11,257 nt of DNA from assembly GCA_031254155.1 (NCBI GenBank), contig JAIRVA010000207.1:1-11257 (forward strand), given 5' to 3'. How positions within the stretch are numbered: the stretch's first letter is position 1; every line of letters starts with the position of its first letter. The position numbers and the translations under genes are program-made. Of the stretch, positions 1 to 6,555 are shown piece after piece. The notes beneath the pieces are model-generated. The model made no database searches and had not been told where the DNA came from. It saw nothing but the letters and a program-made list of their open reading frames with translations. This DNA comes from Propionibacteriaceae bacterium (GTDB lineage Bacteria > Actinomycetota > Actinomycetes > Propionibacteriales > Propionibacteriaceae).

Positions 1-957
1 GTGCTGGGCGAGCAGGGCGAGGCGGAGGGCCATGGGGTCGGCCCCGCCCGCCACCAGGCCGGAGACCTTGACGAGGTTGCCAAGCGACTTGCTCATCTTC
101 TCGCCCCCCAAGCTGACCATGGCGGAGTGGACGAGGGCGCGGGCGAACGGCTGGCCGGTCGCGGCCCGGGCCTCGGCGGCGCACATCTCGTGGTGGGGGA
201 AGACGAGGTCGGCCCCCCCGCCCTGCAGGTCAAGGGTGTCTCCCAGCGTGGCGCGGGCGATGGCGGCGCACTGGACGTGCCAGCCGGGCCGCCCCCGGCC
301 GAGCGACGACGGCCAGGCCGGCTCGCCGGGGCGGGCCTGCCGCCAGACGAGGGCGTCGAGGGGATGGCGCTTGGCGCTCCGGGCGGGATCACCGCCCCGT
401 TCGGCGAACACCGCCAGCATCGTGGCGGGGTCTAGGTGGGAGACGTCACCGAGGGGGCCGGTGAAGGCGAAGTACCAATCGGGGTACTCGTCGTCGACCT
501 GGTAGATCGCGCCGGCGGCCCGGAGCCCGTCGAGGTAGGCCTCGATGAGGCCCAGCGCGTCGGTGACCTTCACGTAATCCGTCGGCGCCAAGATGCGCAG
601 CGCCGTCATGTCGGCCCGGAACCGGTCGGTTTCCGCGACCCCGAGCGCGACCCAGTCGACCCCGGTCGCGGCCGCCCGCTCCAGCAGGGGGTCGTCGACA
701 TCGGTGACGTTCTGCGCGTACGCGACCCTGAGCCCGAGATCCCGCCACACCCGGTTGACCAGGTCAAACGTCAGGTACGTGAAGGCGTGGCCCAAGTGCG
801 TGGCGTCGTACGGCGTGATCCCGCAGACATACATCGTGGCCGTCCCGCTCGCGGGACCAACCGGGACGACAGCCTGGTGGGCGGTGTCGTACAAGCGCAA
901 CTGGCCCGGCTCCCCGAGCGGGACCGGCGGGATGACGGGGGAACTCCAAGAACGCAT
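1..957 (-). CDS. mshC: MshC, cysteine:GlcN-Ins ligase of mycothiol synthesis (C-terminus cut by window edge)
   Basis: ATP-dependent ligase that joins L-cysteine to 1-D-myo-inosityl-2-amino-2-deoxy-glucopyranoside, the penultimate step of mycothiol synthesis in the cytosol. I translated 319 residues from the ATG at 957-955; they begin MRSWSSP, as MshC proteins do. The nucleotide-binding signature reads YVCGITPYDATHLGH (residues 43-57). PYDATHLGH separates MshC from cysteinyl-tRNA synthetase, which it otherwise resembles. NVTDVDDPLLERA (83-95), GWHVQCAAIA (225-234), FPHHE (253-257) and the second class I signature EKMSKS (286-291) are all present. Likely zinc ligands are C45, C230 and H255. Family members are about 410 residues, so roughly 90 C-terminal residues lie outside the window. 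There is no good Shine-Dalgarno; a -10-like box 7 nt upstream suggests a leaderless mRNA. It diverges from the S9 peptidase. CysS is the alternative, but I judge it unlikely. Confidence 0.95.
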   Translation of the reverse strand, partial: MRSWSSPVIPPVPLGEPGQLRLYDTAHQAVVPVGPASGTATMYVCGITPYDATHLGHAFTYLTFDLVNRVWRDLGLRVAYAQNVTDVDDPLLERAAATGVDWVALGVAETDRFRADMTALRILAPTDYVKVTDALGLIEAYLDGLRAAGAIYQVDDEYPDWYFAFTGPLGDVSHLDPATMLAVFAERGGDPARSAKRHPLDALVWRQARPGEPAWPSSLGRGRPGWHVQCAAIARATLGDTLDLQGGGADLVFPHHEMCAAEARAATGQPFARALVHSAMVSLGGEKMSKSLGNLVKVSGLVAGGADPMALRLALLAQH

Positions 958-964
958 GACACCA

Positions 965-970
965 AGATTA
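965..970 (-). promoter_or_regulatory. Candidate -10 box for leaderless mshC transcript
   Basis: The minus strand reads TAATCT here, followed by 7 nt (TGGTGTC) and the mshC ATG at 957. This matches TANNNT placed so that transcription would begin at or next to the start codon, a common actinobacterial arrangement. A GGAAC sequence lies exactly 17 nt upstream (988-992 on the plus strand, reversed), a possible -35. No Shine-Dalgarno is visible between the box and the ATG. This is pattern reading only; no transcript start is known. Confidence 0.5.
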
Positions 971-1043
971 GCGTGCCCCTTCCCGCGGTTCCTGACGTGT
1001 CGAAAAACGCGACTCGCTCACACGCAAGCATCCCGTGGGGCGG

Positions 1044-1049
1044 TAGAGT
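1044..1049 (+). promoter_or_regulatory. Candidate -10 box for leaderless peptidase transcript
   Basis: TAGAGT ends 6 nt before the ATG at 1056, which is the spacing expected if transcription starts on the A of the start codon. The 12 nt upstream of the ATG contain no purine-rich ribosome binding site; the nearest G-run (TGGGGCGG, 1036-1043) abuts the box. I see no convincing -35 hexamer. The arrangement mirrors the one on the mshC side of the same intergenic region. Confidence 0.45.
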
Positions 1050-1055
1050 CGCGAC

Positions 1056-2894
1056 ATGAGTACACTGTCCTCACCCGTAAGTGCTCGCGAGTTGGCGGCC
1101 GGTCGGCGACGACTGGGCGAGGGCTGGCTCGTACCCCGTTCCGCCGGAGGGGCCGCCGCGACGTACTGGACCCAGTCCAACCCCTCCGACCAGGGCCGGA
1201 CGACTCTGCTGGTCCGCGACGAGTCAGGCGAACGCGACCTGACGCCTGACTGGGACGTCCGGACGCCTATCCACGCCTACGGTGGTGGGGCCGCGGCCGG
1301 CGGCCACGGGTGGACGTGCTTCTACGACCGGCGAAGCACCCAGGTCTGGGCGGGACGGGACGGCCGGTTCGCCCCGGTCACGCCGGCCGGGATGGCGTAC
1401 GGCGGGTTCGTCCTGCTGGACCACCGCCGGGCGGTCGCCGTCCGGGAGGACCAGCCGGCCGGGCGGGCGGAACCGCGCGACTGTCTGGTTGTTCTCGCGC
1501 TCGACGGTGACAACCCGGACGGTGGCGAGATCCTCGCCCAGGGTGCCGACTTCTACTTCTCCCCGGCGGTGTCGGCCACGGGCTGGGTCGCCTGGATGGA
1601 GTACGACCACCCGTCGATGCCCTGGGGGACGACCCGGATCGTGGCGGCCTCGCCCACGGGCGCGCGGGTCGTCGTCGCCGACGCGCCGGGGGTCGCCGCC
1701 CTCTACCCGCAGTGGGACGGCGACGCCCTGGTGTTCCTCGCCGACGAGTCGGGGTACTGGAACTTCCACCGCTGGGCGGACGGCCGGGTGACCCGCCTCC
1801 ACGACCACCCGTTCGACTTCTGCGAGCCGCCGTGGGTGCTCGGCCGGCCGCCGTACGCCCTGCTGCCCGGTGCGAGCGGTACCACTGTCGGCTGTACGTG
1901 GTGGCAGGACGGCCGCGCCCGCCTGGGTACGCTGGCGGGGGGCGAACTCATCGCCCTGGCGACGTACGGCGCCGCGACGGTCGGCCCGGCGACGGACGGC
2001 GCGAGCCTCGCGCTGCTCAGCACGGAGACCGCCCCGACCACCCTCACCCGCCTCGACTGGTCGACCGGGCACCACACCCGGATCGCCACGGAATCCGACC
2101 AGACCCTCCCCGCCGCGGCCATCAGCCGGCCCCAGACCATCCGTTGGCCGGCCTCCGACAGCGGGGAACCGGTCTACGGGTGGTATTACCCGCCCCTCCC
2201 CGCGCCGGCGGGACCCCCGCCCGTCCTCGTCTGGCCCCATTCCGGCCCGACCAGCTACTCCCCCGCCACGTTCTCCCTGGCCACCCAGTTCTTCACCGGG
2301 CGCGGCATCGGGGTCTTCGAGGTCAACTACTCCGGCTCGTCGACGCTCGGCCGCGCCTACCGGGAGCGCCTCGACGGGGCCTGGGGCGTCGCGGACGTCC
2401 GGGACTCAATCGACGGCGCCCGCCACCTGGTCGAGCGGGGCCTGGCCGACCGCGACCGGCTGGCGATCATCGGGTCTTCCGCCGGCGGTTTCACCGCCCT
2501 CGCCGCGCTCACCACAACAGCTGTCTTCTCTGCCGGCATCTCCCTCTACGGCGTGGCCGACCTCGCGGCGCTCGCCCGCGACACCACCAAGTTCGAGGCC
2601 CACTACACCGAGTCCCTCGTCGCCCCGTACCCCGCCGGCCGCGCCGTCTACGCCGAGCGCTCCCCCGTGGGCCACGTCGACCGGGTCCGCTGCCCGGTCC
2701 TCCTGCTCCAGGGTGCCCTGGACCCCGTCGTACCCCCCGCCCAGGCGCGCGCAATGGACGCGGCCCTGCGGGCCCGGGGCGTCGACGCCGAGTTGGTTCT
2801 CTACGCCGACGAGGGCCACGGCTTCCGGGCCGCCGCCACGATTGAGGACGCCCACAACCGGATCCTCGCCTTCTTGACCCGAGTCTGGGCCTGA
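1056..2894 (+). CDS. S9-family (prolyl oligopeptidase-type) serine peptidase
   Basis: Cytosolic serine hydrolase of 612 residues, probably removing dipeptides or acyl-amino acids from short peptides. Residues from about 35 to 360 are the divergent beta-propeller half seen in S9 enzymes. Residues from about 370 to 610 are the alpha/beta-hydrolase domain. The nucleophile elbow reads IIGSSAGGFTAL, giving S475 in GxSxGG. The acid is D556 in LLLQGALDPVVPP and the base is H588 in YADEGHGF, so the triad is complete. There is no signal peptide or membrane segment. The ATG at 1056 is preferred because of the properly spaced -10 box and because the reading begins with a normal soluble N-terminus. It is convergent with the YggS gene and shares a hairpin with it at the 3' end. 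The S9C acylaminoacyl/dipeptidyl peptidase group fits best, but substrate specificity cannot be read from sequence. Confidence 0.9.
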   Translation: MSTLSSPVSARELAAGRRRLGEGWLVPRSAGGAAATYWTQSNPSDQGRTTLLVRDESGERDLTPDWDVRTPIHAYGGGAAAGGHGWTCFYDRRSTQVWAGRDGRFAPVTPAGMAYGGFVLLDHRRAVAVREDQPAGRAEPRDCLVVLALDGDNPDGGEILAQGADFYFSPAVSATGWVAWMEYDHPSMPWGTTRIVAASPTGARVVVADAPGVAALYPQWDGDALVFLADESGYWNFHRWADGRVTRLHDHPFDFCEPPWVLGRPPYALLPGASGTTVGCTWWQDGRARLGTLAGGELIALATYGAATVGPATDGASLALLSTETAPTTLTRLDWSTGHHTRIATESDQTLPAAAISRPQTIRWPASDSGEPVYGWYYPPLPAPAGPPPVLVWPHSGPTSYSPATFSLATQFFTGRGIGVFEVNYSGSSTLGRAYRERLDGAWGVADVRDSIDGARHLVERGLADRDRLAIIGSSAGGFTALAALTTTAVFSAGISLYGVADLAALARDTTKFEAHYTESLVAPYPAGRAVYAERSPVGHVDRVRCPVLLLQGALDPVVPPAQARAMDAALRARGVDAELVLYADEGHGFRAAATIEDAHNRILAFLTRVWA

Positions 2895-2909
2895 CCCGGG
2901 TCCAGACTC
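2881..2909. terminator. Convergent, probably bidirectional terminator hairpin
   Basis: An inverted repeat has arms GAGTCTGGGCC (2881-2891) and GGTCCAGACTC (2899-2909) around a 7-nt loop. The 11-bp stem contains one G-T wobble. The loop begins at the peptidase stop codon (2892-2894), and the outer arm covers two of the three bases of the YggS stop codon (2908-2910). Only 13 nt separate the two convergent genes. There is no U-tract on either side, as is common for high-GC actinobacterial terminators. The stem is visible directly; its termination activity is inferred. Confidence 0.6.
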
Positions 2910-3585
2910 ACTGGCGGTCGCCGAAGATGGCGGTACCAATTCGCACACACGTCGAACCGGCGGCGATGGCGGCGGCGTAGTCGCCGCTCATACCCATGGA
3001 CAGCTCGTCCCAGCCACCCCCGTCGCGGTCGCGCAGCTGGTCGCGGAGCCCGGCGAGCGCGGCGAACCCCAGCCGGGCGCGGTCCGGGTCCGGGTGGGCG
3101 ACGGTCATCAGCCCGCGCACGTCCAGGTGGGGGTACGACCTCAGTTCCCGGGTGAACTCCGCCACGGCCCCCGGGTGGGCCCCCCACTTGCTCGGCTCGC
3201 CGGAGGTGTTGACCTCGACCAAGACCCGCAACCGGGCCTCCGGGCGGTGCCCGGCGTACCACGTCTCCAGGGCCCGGGCGAGCGCGACCGAATCGAGGGA
3301 TTGCAGTTCACTCATGACGGCACAGGCGGCGGCGGCCTTGTTGCGCTGCAGGTGTCCGATGAGCACCCACGCCGCGCCGTCGACTTCGCCCGCCTTGGCC
3401 GTCATCTCCTGGACCCGGTTCTCGCCGAACTGGTGACCGCCCGCCGCCATGACCGCTCGTACCGCGCCCGCCGGCTGGGTCTTGGAGACGGGCAGCAGCC
3501 GTACCGCTCCCGCGTCCCGGCCCGCCGCCCGTGAGGCCGCCCGGACCGCTTCCCGGACGTGGACGAACCGCTCCCCCGGCGTCAT
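2908..3585 (-). CDS. YggS/PLPBP-family pyridoxal-phosphate homeostasis protein
   Basis: Alanine-racemase-like TIM-barrel protein of 225 residues that binds pyridoxal 5'-phosphate. Known family members buffer PLP and influence amino-acid pools, and no enzymatic activity has been firmly assigned. The PLP lysine is K35 in LLPVSKTQP. Other family signatures are FGENRVQE (53-60), WVLIGHLQRNKAA (73-85), the LxSLDS element near 96 and the C-terminal LSMGMSGDY...VRIGTAIFG block (195-222). I choose the ATG at 3585-3583. It forms an ATGA overlap with the upstream VWA stop, and GAGG (3594-3591) sits 5 nt before it. A GTG at 3591-3589 is in frame but falls inside that Shine-Dalgarno. In many actinomycetes a copy of this gene lies near ftsZ, so its place at the end of a MoxR/VWA operon is unusual and it may be a second copy. 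Confidence 0.92.
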   Translation of the reverse strand: MTPGERFVHVREAVRAASRAAGRDAGAVRLLPVSKTQPAGAVRAVMAAGGHQFGENRVQEMTAKAGEVDGAAWVLIGHLQRNKAAAACAVMSELQSLDSVALARALETWYAGHRPEARLRVLVEVNTSGEPSKWGAHPGAVAEFTRELRSYPHLDVRGLMTVAHPDPDRARLGFAALAGLRDQLRDRDGGGWDELSMGMSGDYAAAIAAGSTCVRIGTAIFGDRQ

Positions 3586-4547
3586 GGCCACCTCGCGGCG
3601 AGCGACATGACGCCGAGCAGGGCGATGATGCCGAACGCGACGCCGTAGCCGACGAACCGTTCCGTGATCTCGGTCTCTTCCCGCTGGTAGCCGATTGAGC
3701 GCGAGATCCCCGAATACACTTCTTTCAACTGGCCGAGCGAGTCGGCTGAATAGGCCTTGCCGCCGGACAAGTCCGCGACCTTGCGCAGTTCCTCCTTGTT
3801 GACCGGGACGGAGTTGCGCTGGCCGTCGCTGATGATGTACCCGTTCGGCGTCCCGTACGCGATCGTGAACACGGGGATACTCATCGACTTCGCGCGCTGG
3901 GCCGCCGTCACCGAGCCGCCCTTGTTGACGTTCGACTCGCCGTCGGAGAGCAGAACGACGGCCACGGGCGCCGGATCGTTCGGGTGATCCGGGTCGGGCG
4001 GGATCAGGGCGACGGCGTCGAGGGCCGCGTCAACCGCGCCGCCGATGTTCGTCGACTGACGCAGGGTAAGGCTGCCGATGGCGGCGTTCACCTGGTTCCG
4101 GTCGGAGGTGGGCGGTACGAGGACCGCCGGTGTGGCGGCGAAGGCGATGAGCGAGACGTTGAACCCGGCGGGCAGCTCGTCGACGAACCCCTTGGCCGCA
4201 TCCTGGGCGGCGGCGAGCCGGTTCGGCGCCACGTCCTCGGCCTGCATCGACAGCGACACGTCGATGACGAGGAAGACGGTCGCGCGGTCCTTCGGGACGT
4301 TGACGTACCCGTTCGGCATCGCCCAGGCCAGCGTGAGCGAGGCGAGGGTCGCGACTGCGGCGACGACCGCCACGTGCCGTTTCCAGGCCCGCCGCTTCGG
4401 GAACAAAACGGCCAACGCGCTGCGGTCGGCCGAATGCCGCGACCGTTTCGTGATCGTCCAGCCGAGGTAGACCACCAGCAGGACGGGGACGGCCACCAGG
4501 GCCCAGAGCCGGTCCGGGCGCATGAAACCGATTTCGTAAAGCATCAT
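3582..4547 (-). CDS. Membrane-anchored VWA-domain protein (BatA-like), second of two paralogues
   Basis: Membrane protein of 321 residues with the BatA/BatB-like arrangement. Hydrophobic helices lie at about 14-30 and 58-76, a von Willebrand factor A domain at about 90-285, and a C-terminal helix at about 298-316. The metal-ion-dependent adhesion site is complete: DVSLS (D96, S98, S100), T166 in STNIGGA, and D202 in LLSDGES. Such proteins are thought to be partners of MoxR ATPases at the membrane, with the VWA domain binding a ligand through a divalent metal. The start is ATG 4547-4545, overlapping the preceding stop as ATGA. AAGGTGAG lies just upstream; a second ATG follows immediately at 4544. 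Its own stop overlaps the YggS start. It is clearly similar to the neighbouring VWA gene throughout, for example LPAGFNV, LLSDGES and GG(K/E)AYSAD. The function of the complex is unknown. Confidence 0.9.
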   Translation of the reverse strand: MMLYEIGFMRPDRLWALVAVPVLLVVYLGWTITKRSRHSADRSALAVLFPKRRAWKRHVAVVAAVATLASLTLAWAMPNGYVNVPKDRATVFLVIDVSLSMQAEDVAPNRLAAAQDAAKGFVDELPAGFNVSLIAFAATPAVLVPPTSDRNQVNAAIGSLTLRQSTNIGGAVDAALDAVALIPPDPDHPNDPAPVAVVLLSDGESNVNKGGSVTAAQRAKSMSIPVFTIAYGTPNGYIISDGQRNSVPVNKEELRKVADLSGGKAYSADSLGQLKEVYSGISRSIGYQREETEITERFVGYGVAFGIIALLGVMSLAARWP

Positions 4548-5512
4548 CTCACCTTCACCCCCATCAGGACCGCGCCGCCCGCCGCGACGAAGGCGAAGAT
4601 GAGGCCGAGGCCAGCCGCGGTCGCGGTGATCTCCTTCTTCTGGTTCACGTACCCGATCTCCGAGTGGATCTTCTTGTAGGCACCGTCGAGCTGGCTGAGG
4701 TTGTCCGCCGAGTACGCTTCGCCGCCCGTGATCCGGGCGATGTCGTCCATCGTCTGATGGTCGGGGGGCACGGTGTGCCGCTCACCGTCGAGGTCGACGT
4801 ACCCGTTGTCCGTGCCGAAGGCGACCGTGTAGATCGGTACCTTCTTGTCAGCAGCCATTTGGGCCGAGTAGAGCGGCGACTGGCCGTTCGTACTCTCGCC
4901 GTCGGACAACAAGACGATCATCGCTGGCGCGACCGAGCCGTCATCCGCCTGGGGCGCCTGGCTGACCGCCGACAGCGCGGCCTGAATCGCGTCCCCGACC
5001 GCGGACGAGTCAGCCGGGGTGAGCGCCCCGATGGCCCGGATGGCGGCGTCGTGATCCTCGGAGGGCGACAGGCGGACCGCGGGCGACCCTGTCAGACTCA
5101 CGACGGCGACGTTGAACCCGGCGGGCAGCGCCTTGACGAAGTCGGTGGCCGCCGTCTTGGCCGCGTCGAGCCGGGTCGGGGCCACATCGGTGGCCGTCAT
5201 CGACCACGAGGCGTCGATGACCATGACCACGGTCGCCCGCTCGCGGGGGACGCGGTCCACGCCGAGCGGGCGCGCCCACGCCAGCCCGAGGGCCGCGAGG
5301 CTGAGAATCGACAACGCGACGATCACGTGCCGCAGCCACTGGGACTGTTTGGGCAGGACCTCGCCGAGGACGGTCGTGTTCGTGTACCGCATCCCCTGGT
5401 GGGAGCGGCGGCGGACAATGAGAATGTACGCCACGAGCAGGACCGGGATGACCGCCAGCAGCCAGAGCCGGCCAGCCGCCTCGAAGCCATAAAACGGGAG
5501 GGCGAGGATCAC
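4544..5512 (-). CDS. Membrane-anchored VWA-domain protein (BatA-like), first of two paralogues
   Basis: Paralogue of the next gene, 322 residues. Hydrophobic helices lie at about 15-33 and 62-80, the VWA domain at about 94-290, and a C-terminal helix at about 298-316. The MIDAS first motif is DASWS (D100, S102, S104) and the acidic third motif is D204 in LLSDGES. The position that is threonine in the paralogue is S170 here (DSSAVGDAI), a noncanonical but possibly still metal-binding residue. The start is GTG 5512-5510. It overlaps the DUF58 stop as GTGA, with GGGGGTG a few bases upstream. The N-terminus LPFYGFEAAGRLWLL is typical of the family, in which a short stretch precedes the first helix. 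It presumably works with the MoxR and DUF58 products encoded just upstream. Confidence 0.9.
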   Translation of the reverse strand: MILALPFYGFEAAGRLWLLAVIPVLLVAYILIVRRRSHQGMRYTNTTVLGEVLPKQSQWLRHVIVALSILSLAALGLAWARPLGVDRVPRERATVVMVIDASWSMTATDVAPTRLDAAKTAATDFVKALPAGFNVAVVSLTGSPAVRLSPSEDHDAAIRAIGALTPADSSAVGDAIQAALSAVSQAPQADDGSVAPAMIVLLSDGESTNGQSPLYSAQMAADKKVPIYTVAFGTDNGYVDLDGERHTVPPDHQTMDDIARITGGEAYSADNLSQLDGAYKKIHSEIGYVNQKKEITATAAGLGLIFAFVAAGGAVLMGVKVR

Positions 5513-6555
5513 TTGCTCACCCCCTGCGGCGGGGTGTGGAGCTGGCTCGCGGTCCGCCGGTACGCCAGCACGAAGCGGGCGATGTCCTGGACCCAGTCCC
5601 GGTCGGTCAACAACTGGATATGGGCGGCCCCGGCGCGACGGATCGCGACCCGGATGCGGGTCCGCTGGGCGCGGGTGGCCGCGTCGAGCCGGGCGCGGGC
5701 CCCCGCGTCCGAGGTGTCGACGTACCGGTCGAAGTGCGTTTCCGGGTCCCGGATCAGGATCTCGCCCAGGTCGGGGAACTCCATCTCGCGCCGGTCGACG
5801 GTCTCCACACAGATGACCTGGTTGCGGACCGACAGTTTGCGCAGCGCGCGCTCCCAGGAGGTCTCGACGTTCGGATTGAGCTCGGTGTCGCCCGTGGTCA
5901 GGAAGTCGGACACGATGACCTTGAGCCCGCGGCGGCGCTCAGTCCGGGCCATCTGCTCGATCCCCGCCGCCACGTCCAGCGTCCCCGGCGCGTTATCCGG
6001 CACGATGGGGGTGGCGAGCATGGTCCGCAGCAGGGCGTACAGCGCCATCCGGCCCGACCGGGCGGGGATCCGCTTGATCCCCGCCGGTTCCATGATGAGC
6101 CCCCCGAAGCGGTCACCGATCTTCTGGGTGAGGAAGCCGATGGTGGCGATCGCGGCGATGCCGAGGTCGCGCTTAGTGACGCCGCCCGTGCCCCAGTTCA
6201 TCGACGGCGTGACGTCCAACAGCGCCCACACCTCCAGTTCGCGGTCGGCGATGGTGTCGCGGACGTGCGGAACGGTCGTCCGGGCGGTGACCGCCCAGTC
6301 CATCCGCCGGATGTCGTCCTGGCCCGCGACGTACTCCCGCGCGTCGGAGGTGTCCGACCCGGCCCCCGGCAGCAAGCCCAGGTGGTCGCCCTGCAGGAAA
6401 CCCTCCAGCCGCCGGACAATCGTCAGTTCCAGGCGTTTCAGGGCGGCCTCCGGGGCCAGTTGGTTGAGCGGCAACGTCGCCCCCGTCGGCTCGCTGACCA
6501 CTGTCGTCACGGCCGACTGGGTGGGCGGGGGCGGGGCGAAGGTGATGTCGGACAT
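5509..6555 (-). CDS. DUF58-family protein
   Basis: Soluble protein of 348 residues from the DUF58 family, which nearly always sits beside MoxR ATPases and VWA proteins. The defining block REYVAGQDDIRRMDWAVTAR (73-92) is present, with REYV and DIRRMDW intact. A VWA-like fold follows, with DVTPS (D114, T116, S118) in a MIDAS-like position after LEVWALL. No transmembrane helix is seen, although many DUF58 proteins carry two at the N-terminus; this is the short soluble type. I choose the ATG at 6555-6553, which shares one base with the MoxR stop (TGATG) and has GAGG 5 nt upstream. An in-frame GTG at 6585 would add 10 residues inside moxR and is less likely. The biochemical role is unknown; an adaptor between MoxR and the VWA proteins is an inference from context. 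Confidence 0.88.
   Translation of the reverse strand: MSDITFAPPPPTQSAVTTVVSEPTGATLPLNQLAPEAALKRLELTIVRRLEGFLQGDHLGLLPGAGSDTSDAREYVAGQDDIRRMDWAVTARTTVPHVRDTIADRELEVWALLDVTPSMNWGTGGVTKRDLGIAAIATIGFLTQKIGDRFGGLIMEPAGIKRIPARSGRMALYALLRTMLATPIVPDNAPGTLDVAAGIEQMARTERRRGLKVIVSDFLTTGDTELNPNVETSWERALRKLSVRNQVICVETVDRREMEFPDLGEILIRDPETHFDRYVDTSDAGARARLDAATRAQRTRIRVAIRRAGAAHIQLLTDRDWVQDIARFVLAYRRTASQLHTPPQGVSK

Noticed and set aside
958..985. GGGAAG-N18-GTC on the minus strand before mshC, resembling the sigma-R (oxidative thiol stress) promoter pattern GGGAAT-N18-GTT.
   Set aside because: The -10-like part abuts the ATG, so transcription would start inside the coding region, and the hexamer match is imperfect. 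The TAATCT box is a better-placed candidate.
1224..2240. A 338-codon minus-strand open frame opposite the S9 peptidase.
   Set aside because: Low-complexity Arg/Gly/Val-rich translation and no ribosome binding site. The plus-strand frame has a complete catalytic triad.
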